A stretch of DNA of 64,000 bases, from positions 1 through 64,000 of the forward strand of contig MKVK01000030.1 of assembly GCA_001898825.1 (NCBI GenBank). Direction: 5' to 3'. Source of the stretch: Magnetospirillum sp. 64-120 (GTDB lineage Bacteria; Pseudomonadota; Alphaproteobacteria; Rhodospirillales; Magnetospirillaceae). Below are positions 44,008 through 53,439 of the stretch, piece after piece (the stretch's first letter is position 1; every line of letters starts with the position of its first letter). The position numbers were made by a program, and so were the translations under genes. A model generated the notes under the pieces. The model was not told the DNA's origin, ran no database searches, and saw only the letters and a program-made list of their open reading frames with translations.

Positions 44008-45150
44008 TCAGCGGCGATGGCCGGTGGCGAGCTGGCGCTCGAGCCACTGGCTGTAACGGGACATGGAGAAACAGAACACCCAATAGATGACGGCGGCGAT
44101 GATGTAGCCTTCGACGAAATAAGGCCGCCATTCCGGGTCGGCCAAGGCCGCCTTGGACGCCGCCAACAGGTCGTAAAGACCGACGATGGTCACCAGCGAG
44201 GTGTCCTTGAAGCAGGAAATGAACTGGTTGACGATGGGCGGGATCACCAGCCGCAGCGCCTGGGGCAGCACGATGAGACGCATCTTGCGCCAATAGGGCA
44301 GCCCCAGCGCGTCGGCGGCTTCTTCCTGGCCGCGCGGAATGGCCTGCAGGCCGCCGCGCACCGCTTCCGCCAGATAGGCGGCGGTGAACAAGGTGATGCC
44401 GACCAAGGCGCGCAGCAGCTTGTCGATGCTCACCCCTTCCGGCAGGAACAGCGGGAACATGACAGAGGCCATGAACAGCACGCTGACCAGCGGCACGCCG
44501 CGCACCAGTTCGATATAGCCGGTGCAGATGGCCTTGATGGCCGGCAGGTTGGACCGCCGGCCCAAGGCCAGCACGATGGACAGCGGAAAGGCCAGGACGA
44601 TGCCCAACAGCGCCAGCCCCAGGGTCAGCGGCAAGCCGCCCCACAGACCGGTTTCCACATAGGACAGACCCAAGACGCCGCCCCACATCAGCCACGCCAC
44701 CACCACGATGGCGGCCAACCAGGCATAGCCCAGTTCACGACGCCAGAAACGGCGCGGCGCGCTGGTGGCCAGCATGGCGATGACGATGCAGGTGGCCAGC
44801 AATGGCCGCCAATGCTGGTCATAGGGATAGACCCCGAACAGCATCAGCCGGTTCTTTTCCCCCATCAGCGCCCAACAGGCGCCGGCGGAATCGCGGCACG
44901 CACCGGCGGTGCCGTCGGCGACGCTCCAGGTGGCGTGCAGCAGGCCCCAACCGATCAGCGGCGGAACGGTCTCCCACAACAGGAACAGCGCCAGCAAGGT
45001 CAGGATAGTGTTGGGAACGCTGTCGAACAGGTTGCTTTTGGCCCAGCCCAGCGGTTTCCACAAGGCGGGCGCGGGGACCACCGCCGAGGACGGTTCCTCG
45101 ACGTCGGCGGCGGCGGTTGCGGCGTGGATGTCGTCTTCCGGCTTGATCAT
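44008..45150 (-). CDS. aapM: General L-amino acid ABC transporter permease AapM
   Basis: A 380-residue membrane permease. The long N-terminal extension and the HisM-type core (AEAVRGGLQAIPRGQEEAAD followed by ALGLPYWRKM) are typical of AapM. It starts in an ATGA overlap with aapQ and forms half of the heterodimeric channel. Confidence 0.93.
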   Translation of the reverse strand: MIKPEDDIHAATAAADVEEPSSAVVPAPALWKPLGWAKSNLFDSVPNTILTLLALFLLWETVPPLIGWGLLHATWSVADGTAGACRDSAGACWALMGEKNRLMLFGVYPYDQHWRPLLATCIVIAMLATSAPRRFWRRELGYAWLAAIVVVAWLMWGGVLGLSYVETGLWGGLPLTLGLALLGIVLAFPLSIVLALGRRSNLPAIKAICTGYIELVRGVPLVSVLFMASVMFPLFLPEGVSIDKLLRALVGITLFTAAYLAEAVRGGLQAIPRGQEEAADALGLPYWRKMRLIVLPQALRLVIPPIVNQFISCFKDTSLVTIVGLYDLLAASKAALADPEWRPYFVEGYIIAAVIYWVFCFSMSRYSQWLERQLATGHRR

Positions 45151-46331
45151 CGGGTCACCAGCGCCACTTTCGAGTTGTACCAGTTCATCAGCAGCGACAG
45201 CGCCAAGGACACCACCAGATAGACCGCCATGGTCAGGGCCACGCCCTCGACCGCCTGACCGGTCTGGTTGATGGCGGTGTTGGCGACGCTGACCAGATCG
45301 GGGTAACCGATGGCCACCGCCAGCGACGAATTCTTCAACAGGTTCAGATACTGGCTGGTCAACGGCGGCACGATGACGCGCAGCGCCTGGGGCAGCACCA
45401 CCAGACGCAGAGTCTTGGCCCGCGACAAGCCCAGGGACAAAGCCGCCTCGGTCTGGCCGTGGGGCACAGCCAGAATGCCGGATCGCACGATTTCGGCGAT
45501 GAACGAAGCGGTATAGACCGACAGGCCGGCCAGCAACGCGGCGAATTCGGGGCTAAGGTCGACACCGCCCTGGAAGTTGAAGCCCCGCAATTCGGGGACG
45601 CTCCATTCCACTGGGGCGCCGGTGACCGTCAGGGTCAGCAACGGCAACAGCACCATGGCGGCAAGTCCGGTGGACAGCCAGGGAAAGGGATGGCCGGTGC
45701 GGTTCATGCGGTCAACGGCCCAGCGCCGCAGCACGAACAGACCGACGAAAGCCAAGGCCAAAACCACCATGGCCGGCCAATAGGACTCGTGCCAGACCGG
45801 GGCCGGCAGCTTCAGTCCGCGATTGGACAAAAACACCCCCAGACCGACGTCGATGGCCTGACGCGGCACCGGCAGCGCGGTGACGATGCCGTACCAGACG
45901 AACAATTGCAAAAGCAGCGGGACGTTGCGCACGCCTTCCACGTAAAGGGTGGCAAGGCGGGCGATCAGCCAGTTGCGCGACAGGCGGGCGACACCCACCG
46001 TCAACCCGATCAACGACGCCAGGATGATGCCCAACACCGCCACTTTCAGGGTGTTGAGCACGCCCACCAGCAAAGCGCGGGCATAGGTGTCGGCGGCGGA
46101 ATAGGGAATCATCCCTTCACCGATGTCGAACCCCGATTCCTGTCCCAGGAATCCCAACCCGGTGGCGATGCCGCGCGCCGCCAGATTGGCCAGGGTGTTG
46201 TGCACCAGGTACCAGCCCAGGGCGACGACGCCGCCCACCACCAGCACCTGATACAACACGCCGCGGAAGCGGGCGCTGTACAACAGCGCCCGCACCGAGG
46301 CCGGCTTGGCGGATTTGCCCATCCCGCTCAT
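45147..46331 (-). CDS. aapQ: General L-amino acid ABC transporter permease AapQ
   Basis: A 394-residue permease with the same core (IAEIVRSGILAVPHGQTEAA followed by LSLGLSRAKTLRLV) and an internal insertion between the first and second span groups, characteristic of AapQ. It is 14 bp downstream of aapJ and overlaps aapM. Confidence 0.93.
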   Translation of the reverse strand: MSGMGKSAKPASVRALLYSARFRGVLYQVLVVGGVVALGWYLVHNTLANLAARGIATGLGFLGQESGFDIGEGMIPYSAADTYARALLVGVLNTLKVAVLGIILASLIGLTVGVARLSRNWLIARLATLYVEGVRNVPLLLQLFVWYGIVTALPVPRQAIDVGLGVFLSNRGLKLPAPVWHESYWPAMVVLALAFVGLFVLRRWAVDRMNRTGHPFPWLSTGLAAMVLLPLLTLTVTGAPVEWSVPELRGFNFQGGVDLSPEFAALLAGLSVYTASFIAEIVRSGILAVPHGQTEAALSLGLSRAKTLRLVVLPQALRVIVPPLTSQYLNLLKNSSLAVAIGYPDLVSVANTAINQTGQAVEGVALTMAVYLVVSLALSLLMNWYNSKVALVTR

Positions 46332-46345
46332 GCCCTTGTCCGTTC

Positions 46346-47368
46346 TTACTTGAACGGCGGGGAGTACATCAGGCCGCCGTGGCTATAAAGCGCGTTCTGG
46401 CCACGGGCGATCTTCAGCTTGGAACCTTGACCGACATTGCGTTCAAAGCTTTCGCCGTAATTGCCCACCTGCTTGATGATGGCCTTGGCCCAGGCTTCGT
46501 CCAGGCCCAGCGCCTTGCCGTTGCCGGCGGTGACGCCCAGCAGGCGCTTGACTTCCGGGTCCGGAGAAGAGGCGGCCATCTGGTCGACGTTGCCCATGGT
46601 CACGCCCTTTTCCTCGGCGGCGATCATGGCGTAGATGGACCAGCGCACCACGTCCATCCACTGGTCGTCACCGTGGCGCACGGCCACGCCCAGCGGTTCC
46701 TTGGAAATCAGTTCGGGCAAGATGACGTAATCGGCCGGGTTCGGCATTTCGTTGGCGCGGATGGCGGCCAACTGCGAAGCGTCCGAGGTGTAAACGTCGC
46801 AACGCCCCGCGATGAAGGCGGCGGCCAGTTCTTCGTTCTTTTCGATGACCACCGGCTTGTAGGTCAGCTTGTTGGCGCGGAACCAGTCGGCCAGATTCTG
46901 TTCGGTGGTGGTGCCCGGCAACACGCAGACGGTAGCGCCGTTCAGTTCCTTGGCCGACTTGACCCCCAGCTTGGTGGGAACCATGAAGCCCTGGCCGTCG
47001 TAGTAGTTCACCACGGTGAAGTTCAGGCCGTTGGCGGTGTCACGCGACAGGGTCCAGGTGGTGTTGCGGGCCAACAGGTCGATTTCACCCGATTGCAGGG
47101 CCGGCAGACGTTGCTGGGCCGACAGGGGGGAATACTTCACCTTGGTGGAATCGCCGAACATGGCGGCGGCCACGGCGCGGCAGGCGTCGACGTCCAGACC
47201 GCTCCAGTTGCCCTTGTCGTCGGGAGCGGAGAAACCATAAAGCCCCAGGTTGACGCCGCACTGGACGAAGCCCTTGGCCTTGACCGCATCGAAAGTCGGA
47301 CCGGCATAGGCCGGAGAAGCGGCGACGGCCAGCACAGCGGCGACGGTGAATGCCTTCAACGATTTCAT
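46346..47368 (-). CDS. aapJ: General L-amino acid-binding periplasmic protein AapJ
   Basis: A 340-residue binding protein of SBP family 3. The signal peptide ends at PAYAGPTFD, and KGFVQCGVNLGLYGFS is followed by GLDVDACRAVAAAMFG, the family signature. AapJ captures a wide range of L-amino acids. It heads the operon. Confidence 0.95.
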   Translation of the reverse strand: MKSLKAFTVAAVLAVAASPAYAGPTFDAVKAKGFVQCGVNLGLYGFSAPDDKGNWSGLDVDACRAVAAAMFGDSTKVKYSPLSAQQRLPALQSGEIDLLARNTTWTLSRDTANGLNFTVVNYYDGQGFMVPTKLGVKSAKELNGATVCVLPGTTTEQNLADWFRANKLTYKPVVIEKNEELAAAFIAGRCDVYTSDASQLAAIRANEMPNPADYVILPELISKEPLGVAVRHGDDQWMDVVRWSIYAMIAAEEKGVTMGNVDQMAASSPDPEVKRLLGVTAGNGKALGLDEAWAKAIIKQVGNYGESFERNVGQGSKLKIARGQNALYSHGGLMYSPPFK

Positions 47369-47525
47369 CGGATAAGCCCCCGTTTGGATTGGTTGAAGAA
47401 ACAGGCTAGGCCGGATTCGGCTTTCGGTCTAGGTGGTATCACCACGGATTCTCGAAATTCGGTCCAGCAATACCAGAAATGGGAATTCTTTCAGAGGCTT
47501 TCCAGTCCCGGTAACAGGCAACGCG

Positions 47526-47555
47526 TTGACTTCTTATGGCCTGCGTCGATATGGT
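47526..47555 (+). promoter_or_regulatory. Putative sigma-70 promoter of the DUF2946-TonB cluster
   Basis: TTGACT (47526-47531) and TATGGT (47550-47555) are 18 bases apart and about 33 bases before the DUF2946 start. No Fur- or Zur-like palindrome is obvious in the 219-bp gap 47369-47587. Confidence 0.4.
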
Positions 47556-47587
47556 CCCTGTTGATTTGCAAGGGCTAAGCAAAAAGC

Positions 47588-48001
47588 ATGTCAGCGCACC
47601 GACAGGGCTTCTTGGGATTGTTCCGAACCGACGGCAACACCGTCCGGGCGCTTTTGCTTGCCCTGGTTCTGCAAATTCTTCTGCCTTTGTCCGGCGTCAT
47701 CCCGGCGCAAGCCGCCCCCAGCCCTGATTCCCTGGTTATCTGTACCGCTCAGGGCATGGTCACCATGGTCCCCGACGGCCAAGGCGGCTGGAAAAAACAG
47801 GCGGACACCGCCCAGACCGGCATTCAGTGCGCCTTCTGCCTGCCGCTTCTGGGCCTGACCGCGCAGCCGGCCGCCGCCCCCGGCCTGGCCTTGCCCATCG
47901 TCACCAAGGTCACGCCGCAAAGCCTGACCGATGACGGCATTCCGGGCGATTCCCATGTGCTTTCGGCGCGCCCCCGCGGGCCGCCCGCGTCCCTCGTCTG
48001 A
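47588..48001 (+). CDS. DUF2946 family protein
   Basis: A 137-residue exported or single-span protein. A hydrophobic segment (ALLLALVLQILLPLSG) precedes SLVICTAQGMV and then GIQCAFCLPLLG. The spaced Cys (ICT ... CAFC) are the DUF2946 hallmark. Family members are often found near copper-linked outer-membrane receptors, but no biochemical role is established. It lies 44 bp before the TonB-dependent receptor and probably belongs to its operon. Confidence 0.75.
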   Translation: MSAHRQGFLGLFRTDGNTVRALLLALVLQILLPLSGVIPAQAAPSPDSLVICTAQGMVTMVPDGQGGWKKQADTAQTGIQCAFCLPLLGLTAQPAAAPGLALPIVTKVTPQSLTDDGIPGDSHVLSARPRGPPASLV

Positions 48002-48045
48002 ACTGAACCCCTTCGCATTCTTCAGTTAGCCGAGGTTATCGTTCC

Positions 48046-50172
48046 ATGGCCCATGTTCCGACATGGCGGCGCGCCACCGCGCCCGCCCTTGCCCTTGCTT
48101 TGATTGCTCCCGCCGCCCTGGCGGAAGACCAAGCCCAAGATGCCCCCCAGGTTTTCGACGAAGTCAGCGTGACCGCCACCCGCAGCGAACGCGCCACCAA
48201 GGACGTGCCGCAATCCATCAGCGTCATCGGCGCCGAACGCATCGACGAAGAGAAGATGTTCAACGTCAAGGATGCCCTGGCCGGTACGGCGGGCGTGCAG
48301 ATCGACAGCAAGAACAGCGGCTCGGACGTGCGCCTGTCCATTCGCGGCGCCGGCATCAAGGCCGCCTATGGGGTGCGCGAAATCATGGTGCTGCGCGACG
48401 GCGTCCCCATGACCGACCCCGACAGCTTCACCCGTTTCGACTTCATCGACACCCAGGACATCGAGCGCATCGAGGTGGTCAAGGGGCCGGGCTCCATCTT
48501 CTCGACCGGATCGGCGGGCGGCACGGTGCAGATTCTGTCGAAATCGGTGTTCGACGACAACGCCAACCGCGCCCGTGTCGGACTGGGCAGCCAGGGCGCC
48601 GAAAACTATCACCTGCGCTGGGGCGGCATGGTCGACGACAACCAGGCGGTGGCGGTGACCCTGTCGCGCCGGGTGTTGGAAAACGGCTGGCGCCGCTGGA
48701 ACAATTTCGAGACCAACCAGGCCGGCTTCAAATACGGCCGCATCATGCCGTCGGGCGGCACCTGGGAAAGCGAGCTGGCCTTTTCCAACAGCTTCACCCA
48801 ATTGCCCGGAAGCATGAACGTCAACCAATTCAACGAATACCGGTCCAGCGGACGGCAAAATGACTCGTCCGACGCCTTCAAGAACACCGGCCGCGACGCC
48901 TGGACCATCTTCGCCAATACCCGCTACGAGCAGGATTTCGGCGATTTCAGCTTTCGTCCGCGGTTCTATGCCAATCACTGGGAGCATTATCACCCGGTCA
49001 CCGGCGTGGTGAACGTGTCGGAAGGCAACTACATCTTCGGCACCGACCTTGAAGGGGAATACCGCCACGGCCTGATGGGGATGAACTCGTCGCTGGTGGG
49101 CGGCGTCACCATGCGCGCCGACCTGTCCTTGGACGCCCGCAAATACGCCTATCGCGACATCCGGGTGTCGGGCGGCCGTATCCGCGAAACCTATTCGGAC
49201 GTGGCCGGCGCATTGTTGTCCACCGAGGACACCAAGAACTATCTGGTCGGCGTCTTCGCCCAGGAAACCATCAACCCCACCGACCGGCTGTCGGTGGATT
49301 TCGGTGGACGCGTCGATCGCACCATGTTCGAGATCGACACCGACGAGCGTGGCGAATACAGCTATTCCACCGGCAACTACACCTGGGCGGCCAGCCAAAG
49401 CCAGGTGACCCCATCCTTCACCCTGGTCTCGCCGAAAGTGGGCGCCAGCTACAAGCTGACCCCCACCTTGACCGCCTATACCAGCCTGGCCCAGGCCGAC
49501 CAGGTGCCGTCGTCTTCGGAACTGTCCAGCAATCCCGGCCTGACCACCGCGCAATCGCGCAATTACGAAATCGGGCTGAAACTGCGGTCCCAAGACTGGC
49601 AGCTCGATACCGCGCTTTACTACAACCCGGTCAAGGACGACATCGTCCAGGTCTATGAAAACGGCCAGTCGGTCTATCAGAACGCCGGCCAGACCAACAA
49701 GAAGGGCTTCGACGGCAGTCTGTCCTATCGTCTGTTGCCGGGCCTGACCGTGGGCGGCACCTACACCTATGCCGATTACACCTATGACCGCTTCGCCGAG
49801 GTGACCGGCAGCGGCGCCGCCAAGACCACCACCAGCCGGGCCGGAAAACGGGTGCCGCTGATCCCCATGCACCAATATTCGCTGTTCGCCCAGTACCGCC
49901 ACGACAGCGGCCTGCACGCCAAGCTGCAGACCTTCAGCTTCGGCGATTACTTCATGGACAACGCCAACACCGAATCCTATGGCGGCTATTCCTTCGTCAC
50001 CAACCTGGCCGTGGGCTGGGACATCACGCCCAGCCACATCGTGTCGCTGAACGTCGACAACGTCTTCGACCAGCATTACGCCACCGAGGCCAAGAAGGAC
50101 GTCAACGGCAGCAAGACCTATGCCGGCGCCGCCCCCAGGACCTTCCTGGCCACCTACACCATGAAGTTCTAG
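48046..50172 (+). CDS. TonB-dependent outer-membrane receptor
   Basis: A 708-residue receptor. The signal peptide ends at ALAEDQ. A TonB box-like region (FDEVSVTATRSERATKDVPQ) leads into the plug (LAGTAGVQID, LSIRGAGIKAAYGVREIMVL, RIEVVKGPGSIFSTGSAGGT). A 22-stranded barrel follows, ending ATYTMKF with the terminal Phe. The ligand cannot be read from sequence. The surrounding DUF2946, polyferredoxin and membrane-redox genes suggest a metal or metal chelate, copper or iron. Confidence 0.9.
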   Translation: MAHVPTWRRATAPALALALIAPAALAEDQAQDAPQVFDEVSVTATRSERATKDVPQSISVIGAERIDEEKMFNVKDALAGTAGVQIDSKNSGSDVRLSIRGAGIKAAYGVREIMVLRDGVPMTDPDSFTRFDFIDTQDIERIEVVKGPGSIFSTGSAGGTVQILSKSVFDDNANRARVGLGSQGAENYHLRWGGMVDDNQAVAVTLSRRVLENGWRRWNNFETNQAGFKYGRIMPSGGTWESELAFSNSFTQLPGSMNVNQFNEYRSSGRQNDSSDAFKNTGRDAWTIFANTRYEQDFGDFSFRPRFYANHWEHYHPVTGVVNVSEGNYIFGTDLEGEYRHGLMGMNSSLVGGVTMRADLSLDARKYAYRDIRVSGGRIRETYSDVAGALLSTEDTKNYLVGVFAQETINPTDRLSVDFGGRVDRTMFEIDTDERGEYSYSTGNYTWAASQSQVTPSFTLVSPKVGASYKLTPTLTAYTSLAQADQVPSSSELSSNPGLTTAQSRNYEIGLKLRSQDWQLDTALYYNPVKDDIVQVYENGQSVYQNAGQTNKKGFDGSLSYRLLPGLTVGGTYTYADYTYDRFAEVTGSGAAKTTTSRAGKRVPLIPMHQYSLFAQYRHDSGLHAKLQTFSFGDYFMDNANTESYGGYSFVTNLAVGWDITPSHIVSLNVDNVFDQHYATEAKKDVNGSKTYAGAAPRTFLATYTMKF

Positions 50173-50183
50173 GGGGAAACGTC

Positions 50184-51011
50184 ATGCGCCCCATCGCCTT
50201 CGTCACCGTGGTCTTGCTGGCGGCGTCCGCGCCAGCCCTGGCCCAACACGAAAACCATGCCGCGCCGCCTTCGGGGCGCGGCCAAGCCCAGGCCTGGACC
50301 GCCACCCCCATGGTGCTGGGCCGTCCAGCGGGACGAGCCGAAGCCGTCGCCATCCCCGCCAACATGGACGCCGACACCCTGACCGTCATCGCCCCCGACG
50401 GCATCAACGGCGGCCTGCCCCTGGAAAGCGGTCAGGCCCGGATCAAACCGAAATCGGGCAATTACCATTTGGTGTTGGCACAAGGCCGTGCCGGGCAAGC
50501 CGTGGTCAACGCCGCCTCGGCGGTGTATTTCAGCAATCCCGGCCCCGCCCCCAGCCACATCCTGGCCAATCCCCCGGCCGGCCTGATGCTGTTGCCGGAA
50601 AGGCTGCCCCGCGAACACGCCAATTTCCACAGCGGCGAAGCCGTGCGGTTCCGTCTGACCGCCGACGGCACCCCCCTGCCCGGCATGCCGGTCCAGGTGG
50701 AAACCGCCAACGGTACCCGCCAGAAGCTCAGGACCGATTTGGACGGCTGGGTCCAAGTCAGCCTTCCCGCCGACTTCCCCCCCGTCGACCAACGCCCGGA
50801 AGAAGCCCACGGTCGGCCCTTGACCGCCGGATTCGTGCTGTCGGCCAGCTTGAACACCGGGGTGCAGCCGCATCTGGCCAGTTTCGCTTATGCCTATGGC
50901 CCGAACCAATTGGACAAAGCCTCGCCGGGTTTCGGCGCTGGAATCGCCCTGTTGGGCATGGCTTTCGCAATCCCCCTGGTCCTGCGCCGTAACTCCAAAG
51001 GTGCCGCATGA
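50184..51011 (+). CDS. Exported protein of unknown function with C-terminal membrane anchor
   Basis: A 275-residue protein with a signal peptide (about residues 1-20, ending ALAQHENH). A middle region with beta-sandwich-like pattern (GEAVRFRLTADGTPLPGMPV then LRTDLDGWVQVSLP) recalls DUF4198/carboxypeptidase-regulatory-like domains of metal-linked proteins. The C-terminus has a span (FGAGIALLGMAFAIPLVL). The start is rich in His (HENHAAPP). It overlaps the polyferredoxin gene by four bases, so the two may work together at the periplasmic face. Confidence 0.6.
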   Translation: MRPIAFVTVVLLAASAPALAQHENHAAPPSGRGQAQAWTATPMVLGRPAGRAEAVAIPANMDADTLTVIAPDGINGGLPLESGQARIKPKSGNYHLVLAQGRAGQAVVNAASAVYFSNPGPAPSHILANPPAGLMLLPERLPREHANFHSGEAVRFRLTADGTPLPGMPVQVETANGTRQKLRTDLDGWVQVSLPADFPPVDQRPEEAHGRPLTAGFVLSASLNTGVQPHLASFAYAYGPNQLDKASPGFGAGIALLGMAFAIPLVLRRNSKGAA

Positions 51012-52042
51012 GCCCGTTCACCATGATCCGCCTGCGCCCCTGGGTCCAGGCCATCAGCTTCGTCTTCCTGGTCTGGGGGGCAGGCGTCGTCGGCCATTAT
51101 TCCGCCGACAAGATTTCCGGCGCCTTTCCGGCCCTGTCCTGCGCCTATGACCAGGAAAACAGCGCCTATTGCGTGCTGATCCCGATCCAGCACCAGTTGC
51201 ACCACCGGGTGGGCGAGGCCCTGGTGAAGATGCAGACCATCACCGCCACGGTGATCCTGCCGCTGCTGTTCACCTTGCTGTCTTTCCTGGCCTTCTTCGT
51301 GGTGCTGAACAAGGCGTTCTGCGGCTGGCTGTGCCCCCTGGGGACGGCCCAAGAAGCCCTGTTCGCCATCGGCCAGCGCTTCGACTTGGCGTTTCGTCGG
51401 GTGCCGGCGGCCTGGCGGCCGAAAGTCTCCACCCTCAAGTGGCTGGTTCTGGCCCTGGCCATCTTCGCCCTGCCGCTGATTTCCGGCATGGGGGCGTTGC
51501 CGCATACCTTCCGCGATCCCTGGTGTCAGGTCTGCCCGTCGCGGGTGCTGACCACCCTGGCCAGCGGCGACGTGACGCAGTTGGCCCTGCCTTTGGGCGG
51601 CGATGTCTCGCAATGGGTGTTCGTCGCCCTGCGCGATCTGGGCTTCGGCTTCGGCGCCGTCTTCGCCCTGTCGTTCCGCCAGCCGTTCTGCCGCATCTGT
51701 CCCATGCTGGCCCTGCACGCCCTGCTGCGGCGGGTGGCGCCGCTGCATCTGGCCAAGAAAGCCAGCGCGCGCTGCGACAAATGCGGGCTGTGCAGCAAGG
51801 CCTGTCCCATGGACATCGACGCCATCCACCGTGAACACGGCCCCAAGGCGTTCACCGCCGATTGTACGCTTTGCGGCCGCTGCGTGGCCTTTTGCCCCGA
51901 GGACGGCACCTTGTCCCTGCGCCTGGGGCCGGTTCCGCTGGTCACCTCCTCGGCGCAATCCTTTGCCCGGATGACCCGCAAGCAAAGCCCGGAAGGCAAG
52001 CCCAAGCCGGTGCCCAAGGGCTCGATCAAGGGGACGGTCTAG
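51008..52042 (+). CDS. Membrane polyferredoxin (NapH/FtrD-like 4Fe-4S protein)
   Basis: A 344-residue membrane protein with about five spans. The transmembrane motif NKAFCGWLCPLGTAQE and the later RDPWCQVCPS and PFCRICPM are typical of NapH/NosR/FtrD-type proteins. Two cytoplasmic 4Fe-4S motifs follow: CDKCGLCSKACPMD and CTLCGRCVAFCPED. Such proteins carry electrons across the inner membrane; FtrD does so for a periplasmic iron-uptake system. The operon context fits a redox step in metal uptake. Confidence 0.82.
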   Translation: MSPFTMIRLRPWVQAISFVFLVWGAGVVGHYSADKISGAFPALSCAYDQENSAYCVLIPIQHQLHHRVGEALVKMQTITATVILPLLFTLLSFLAFFVVLNKAFCGWLCPLGTAQEALFAIGQRFDLAFRRVPAAWRPKVSTLKWLVLALAIFALPLISGMGALPHTFRDPWCQVCPSRVLTTLASGDVTQLALPLGGDVSQWVFVALRDLGFGFGAVFALSFRQPFCRICPMLALHALLRRVAPLHLAKKASARCDKCGLCSKACPMDIDAIHREHGPKAFTADCTLCGRCVAFCPEDGTLSLRLGPVPLVTSSAQSFARMTRKQSPEGKPKPVPKGSIKGTV

Positions 52043-52044
52043 CC

Positions 52045-52674
52045 ATGGACGCCCTGGGATTGGCCGGCGTGTTCGTGCTGGGGGTGTCGGTGGGACTGAC
52101 CGCCTGCGCGGTGTCGTGCCTGCCCTTCATCGGCACCTGGGCCATGGCCCGGGGCCAGGGCGGCTGGGCGGCGGCCGAGGATCTGGCCGCCTTCCTGGCC
52201 GGACGCTTGGCCGGTTACGCCCTGCTGGGCGGGCTGGCCGGTTGGGCCGGGGAAAGCCTGGGCCGGGCTTTGTCCGGTCCCAGCGGCCATCTGGCCATCG
52301 GGCTGGCCGGCATCTTCGCCGGTCTGGCCTTGCTGGTGGGCGGCGGCAAAGCGGGAAAAAGCTGCGCCGCCACCCGTACCGCCCTGCCGCCCCTGGCCCT
52401 GGGGGCGGCACTTAGCCTGACGCCATGCATGCCCTTGACCTCGCTGCTGGCGGCGGCGGCCTTGTCCGGTCAGCCGCTGAACGGCGCCGCCATGGGATTG
52501 GTGTTCGGATTGGGGGCGGCGGTCACCCCCCTGGTGATCGCGGTACCGGTACTGGGCCTGTTGGGCCATGGCCTGCGGCTGCAAGGCGGCATCGACAAGG
52601 TTCTGCGTTGGGGTGGTGCCCTGGTCCTGGTGGCCTTGGGCCTGCGCCGTCTGCTGTTGGTGGGGATGCCATGA
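52045..52674 (+). CDS. SafE/CcdA-like membrane protein
   Basis: A 209-residue protein with six predicted spans. Cys pairs (LTACAVSCLPF near residue 25 and ALSLTPCMPL near 130) and the repeated half-domain pattern match the UreH-like/CcdA-DsbD superfamily often labelled sulfite exporter TauE/SafE. Members move reducing equivalents or metals across the membrane. It is two bases after the polyferredoxin gene and overlaps the tonB gene. Confidence 0.75.
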   Translation: MDALGLAGVFVLGVSVGLTACAVSCLPFIGTWAMARGQGGWAAAEDLAAFLAGRLAGYALLGGLAGWAGESLGRALSGPSGHLAIGLAGIFAGLALLVGGGKAGKSCAATRTALPPLALGAALSLTPCMPLTSLLAAAALSGQPLNGAAMGLVFGLGAAVTPLVIAVPVLGLLGHGLRLQGGIDKVLRWGGALVLVALGLRRLLLVGMP

Positions 52675-53381
52675 TCGGAGAAATCAGGCTGGTGCCGCCG
52701 GTTTCCTGGCGTCGGAACGGGCGCGGCGCGGTTTTCGCCGCCATCCTGCACGGCGGCTTGTTGGGGGTGATGGTGGCCGGGTTCATGGCCACGCCGCCGA
52801 AAACCCCACCCCAGGCCGTCTCGTCCATGGTGGTGGAAGTGGTGCCACTGTCCCCCCCCATGCCTCAACCGGCCCCGGCCGCCATGCCGGAGCCCCCGCC
52901 GCAACCCGCCGCAGCCCCCATCAAGCCCAAATCCCCCGCCCCACGCCCTGTCGCCAAACCCCATGCGGCAAAGCCCCAGACCCCGTCGCCCGCGCCCGCC
53001 TCCGAAGTCTCATCAGCGGCCCCGACAGCGCCCGGCGTCGGCACCCCCGCCGGTCCCGCCCCAAAAGACCCGGAAGCCTCGGCGCCAGCCTTCGTCCCGC
53101 CGCGATCCGACGTGGCAGGGCTGGACAACCCACACCCGCCTTATCCCACCTTGGCGCGACGGCGTGGCTGGGAAGGTCTGGTGGTGCTGCTGGTTTTGGT
53201 CGATGAAATGGGGACGGCGCAAAGAGTGGCGCTGCACCAGTCGTCGGGTCACGACATCTTGGATCAATCGGCGTTGAACACCGTCAAATCCTGGCGCTTC
53301 GTTCCGGCCCGTCAGGGCGGCCACACGGTGCCGGCCTCGGTACAGGTGCCCATCCGCTTTTCCCTGGACGGCAAAGCGTAA
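52671..53381 (+). CDS. tonB: TonB energy transducer
   Basis: A 236-residue protein with one N-terminal span (AVFAAILHGGLLGVMVAGFM), a Pro/Lys/Ala-rich periplasm-spanning arm (about residues 55-145) and a C-terminal TonB domain (NPHPPYPTLARRRGWEGLVV, then ALNTVKSWRFVPAR). It couples the proton motive force, through ExbBD encoded elsewhere, to the receptor upstream. It starts in an ATGA overlap with the SafE-like gene, so it appears dedicated to this cluster. Confidence 0.88.
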   Translation: MIGEIRLVPPVSWRRNGRGAVFAAILHGGLLGVMVAGFMATPPKTPPQAVSSMVVEVVPLSPPMPQPAPAAMPEPPPQPAAAPIKPKSPAPRPVAKPHAAKPQTPSPAPASEVSSAAPTAPGVGTPAGPAPKDPEASAPAFVPPRSDVAGLDNPHPPYPTLARRRGWEGLVVLLVLVDEMGTAQRVALHQSSGHDILDQSALNTVKSWRFVPARQGGHTVPASVQVPIRFSLDGKA

Positions 53382-53399
53382 GACCCATTTTGCTTGGGC

Positions 53400-53432
53400 C
53401 TAAAAAGAGGAAGGGGCCGACGAAGCGGCCCC
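53400..53432 (-). terminator. Terminator after the 47-residue small protein gene
   Basis: On the minus strand GGGGCCG and CGGCCCC pair around a six-base loop, followed by TTCCTCTTTTT. The hairpin begins eight bases after the small gene's stop. Confidence 0.65.
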
Positions 53433-53439
53433 ACATCCC

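Noticed and set aside
48022..50076. A 684-residue minus-strand frame opposite the TonB receptor
   Set aside because: It has no domain, and the receptor frame is unambiguous.
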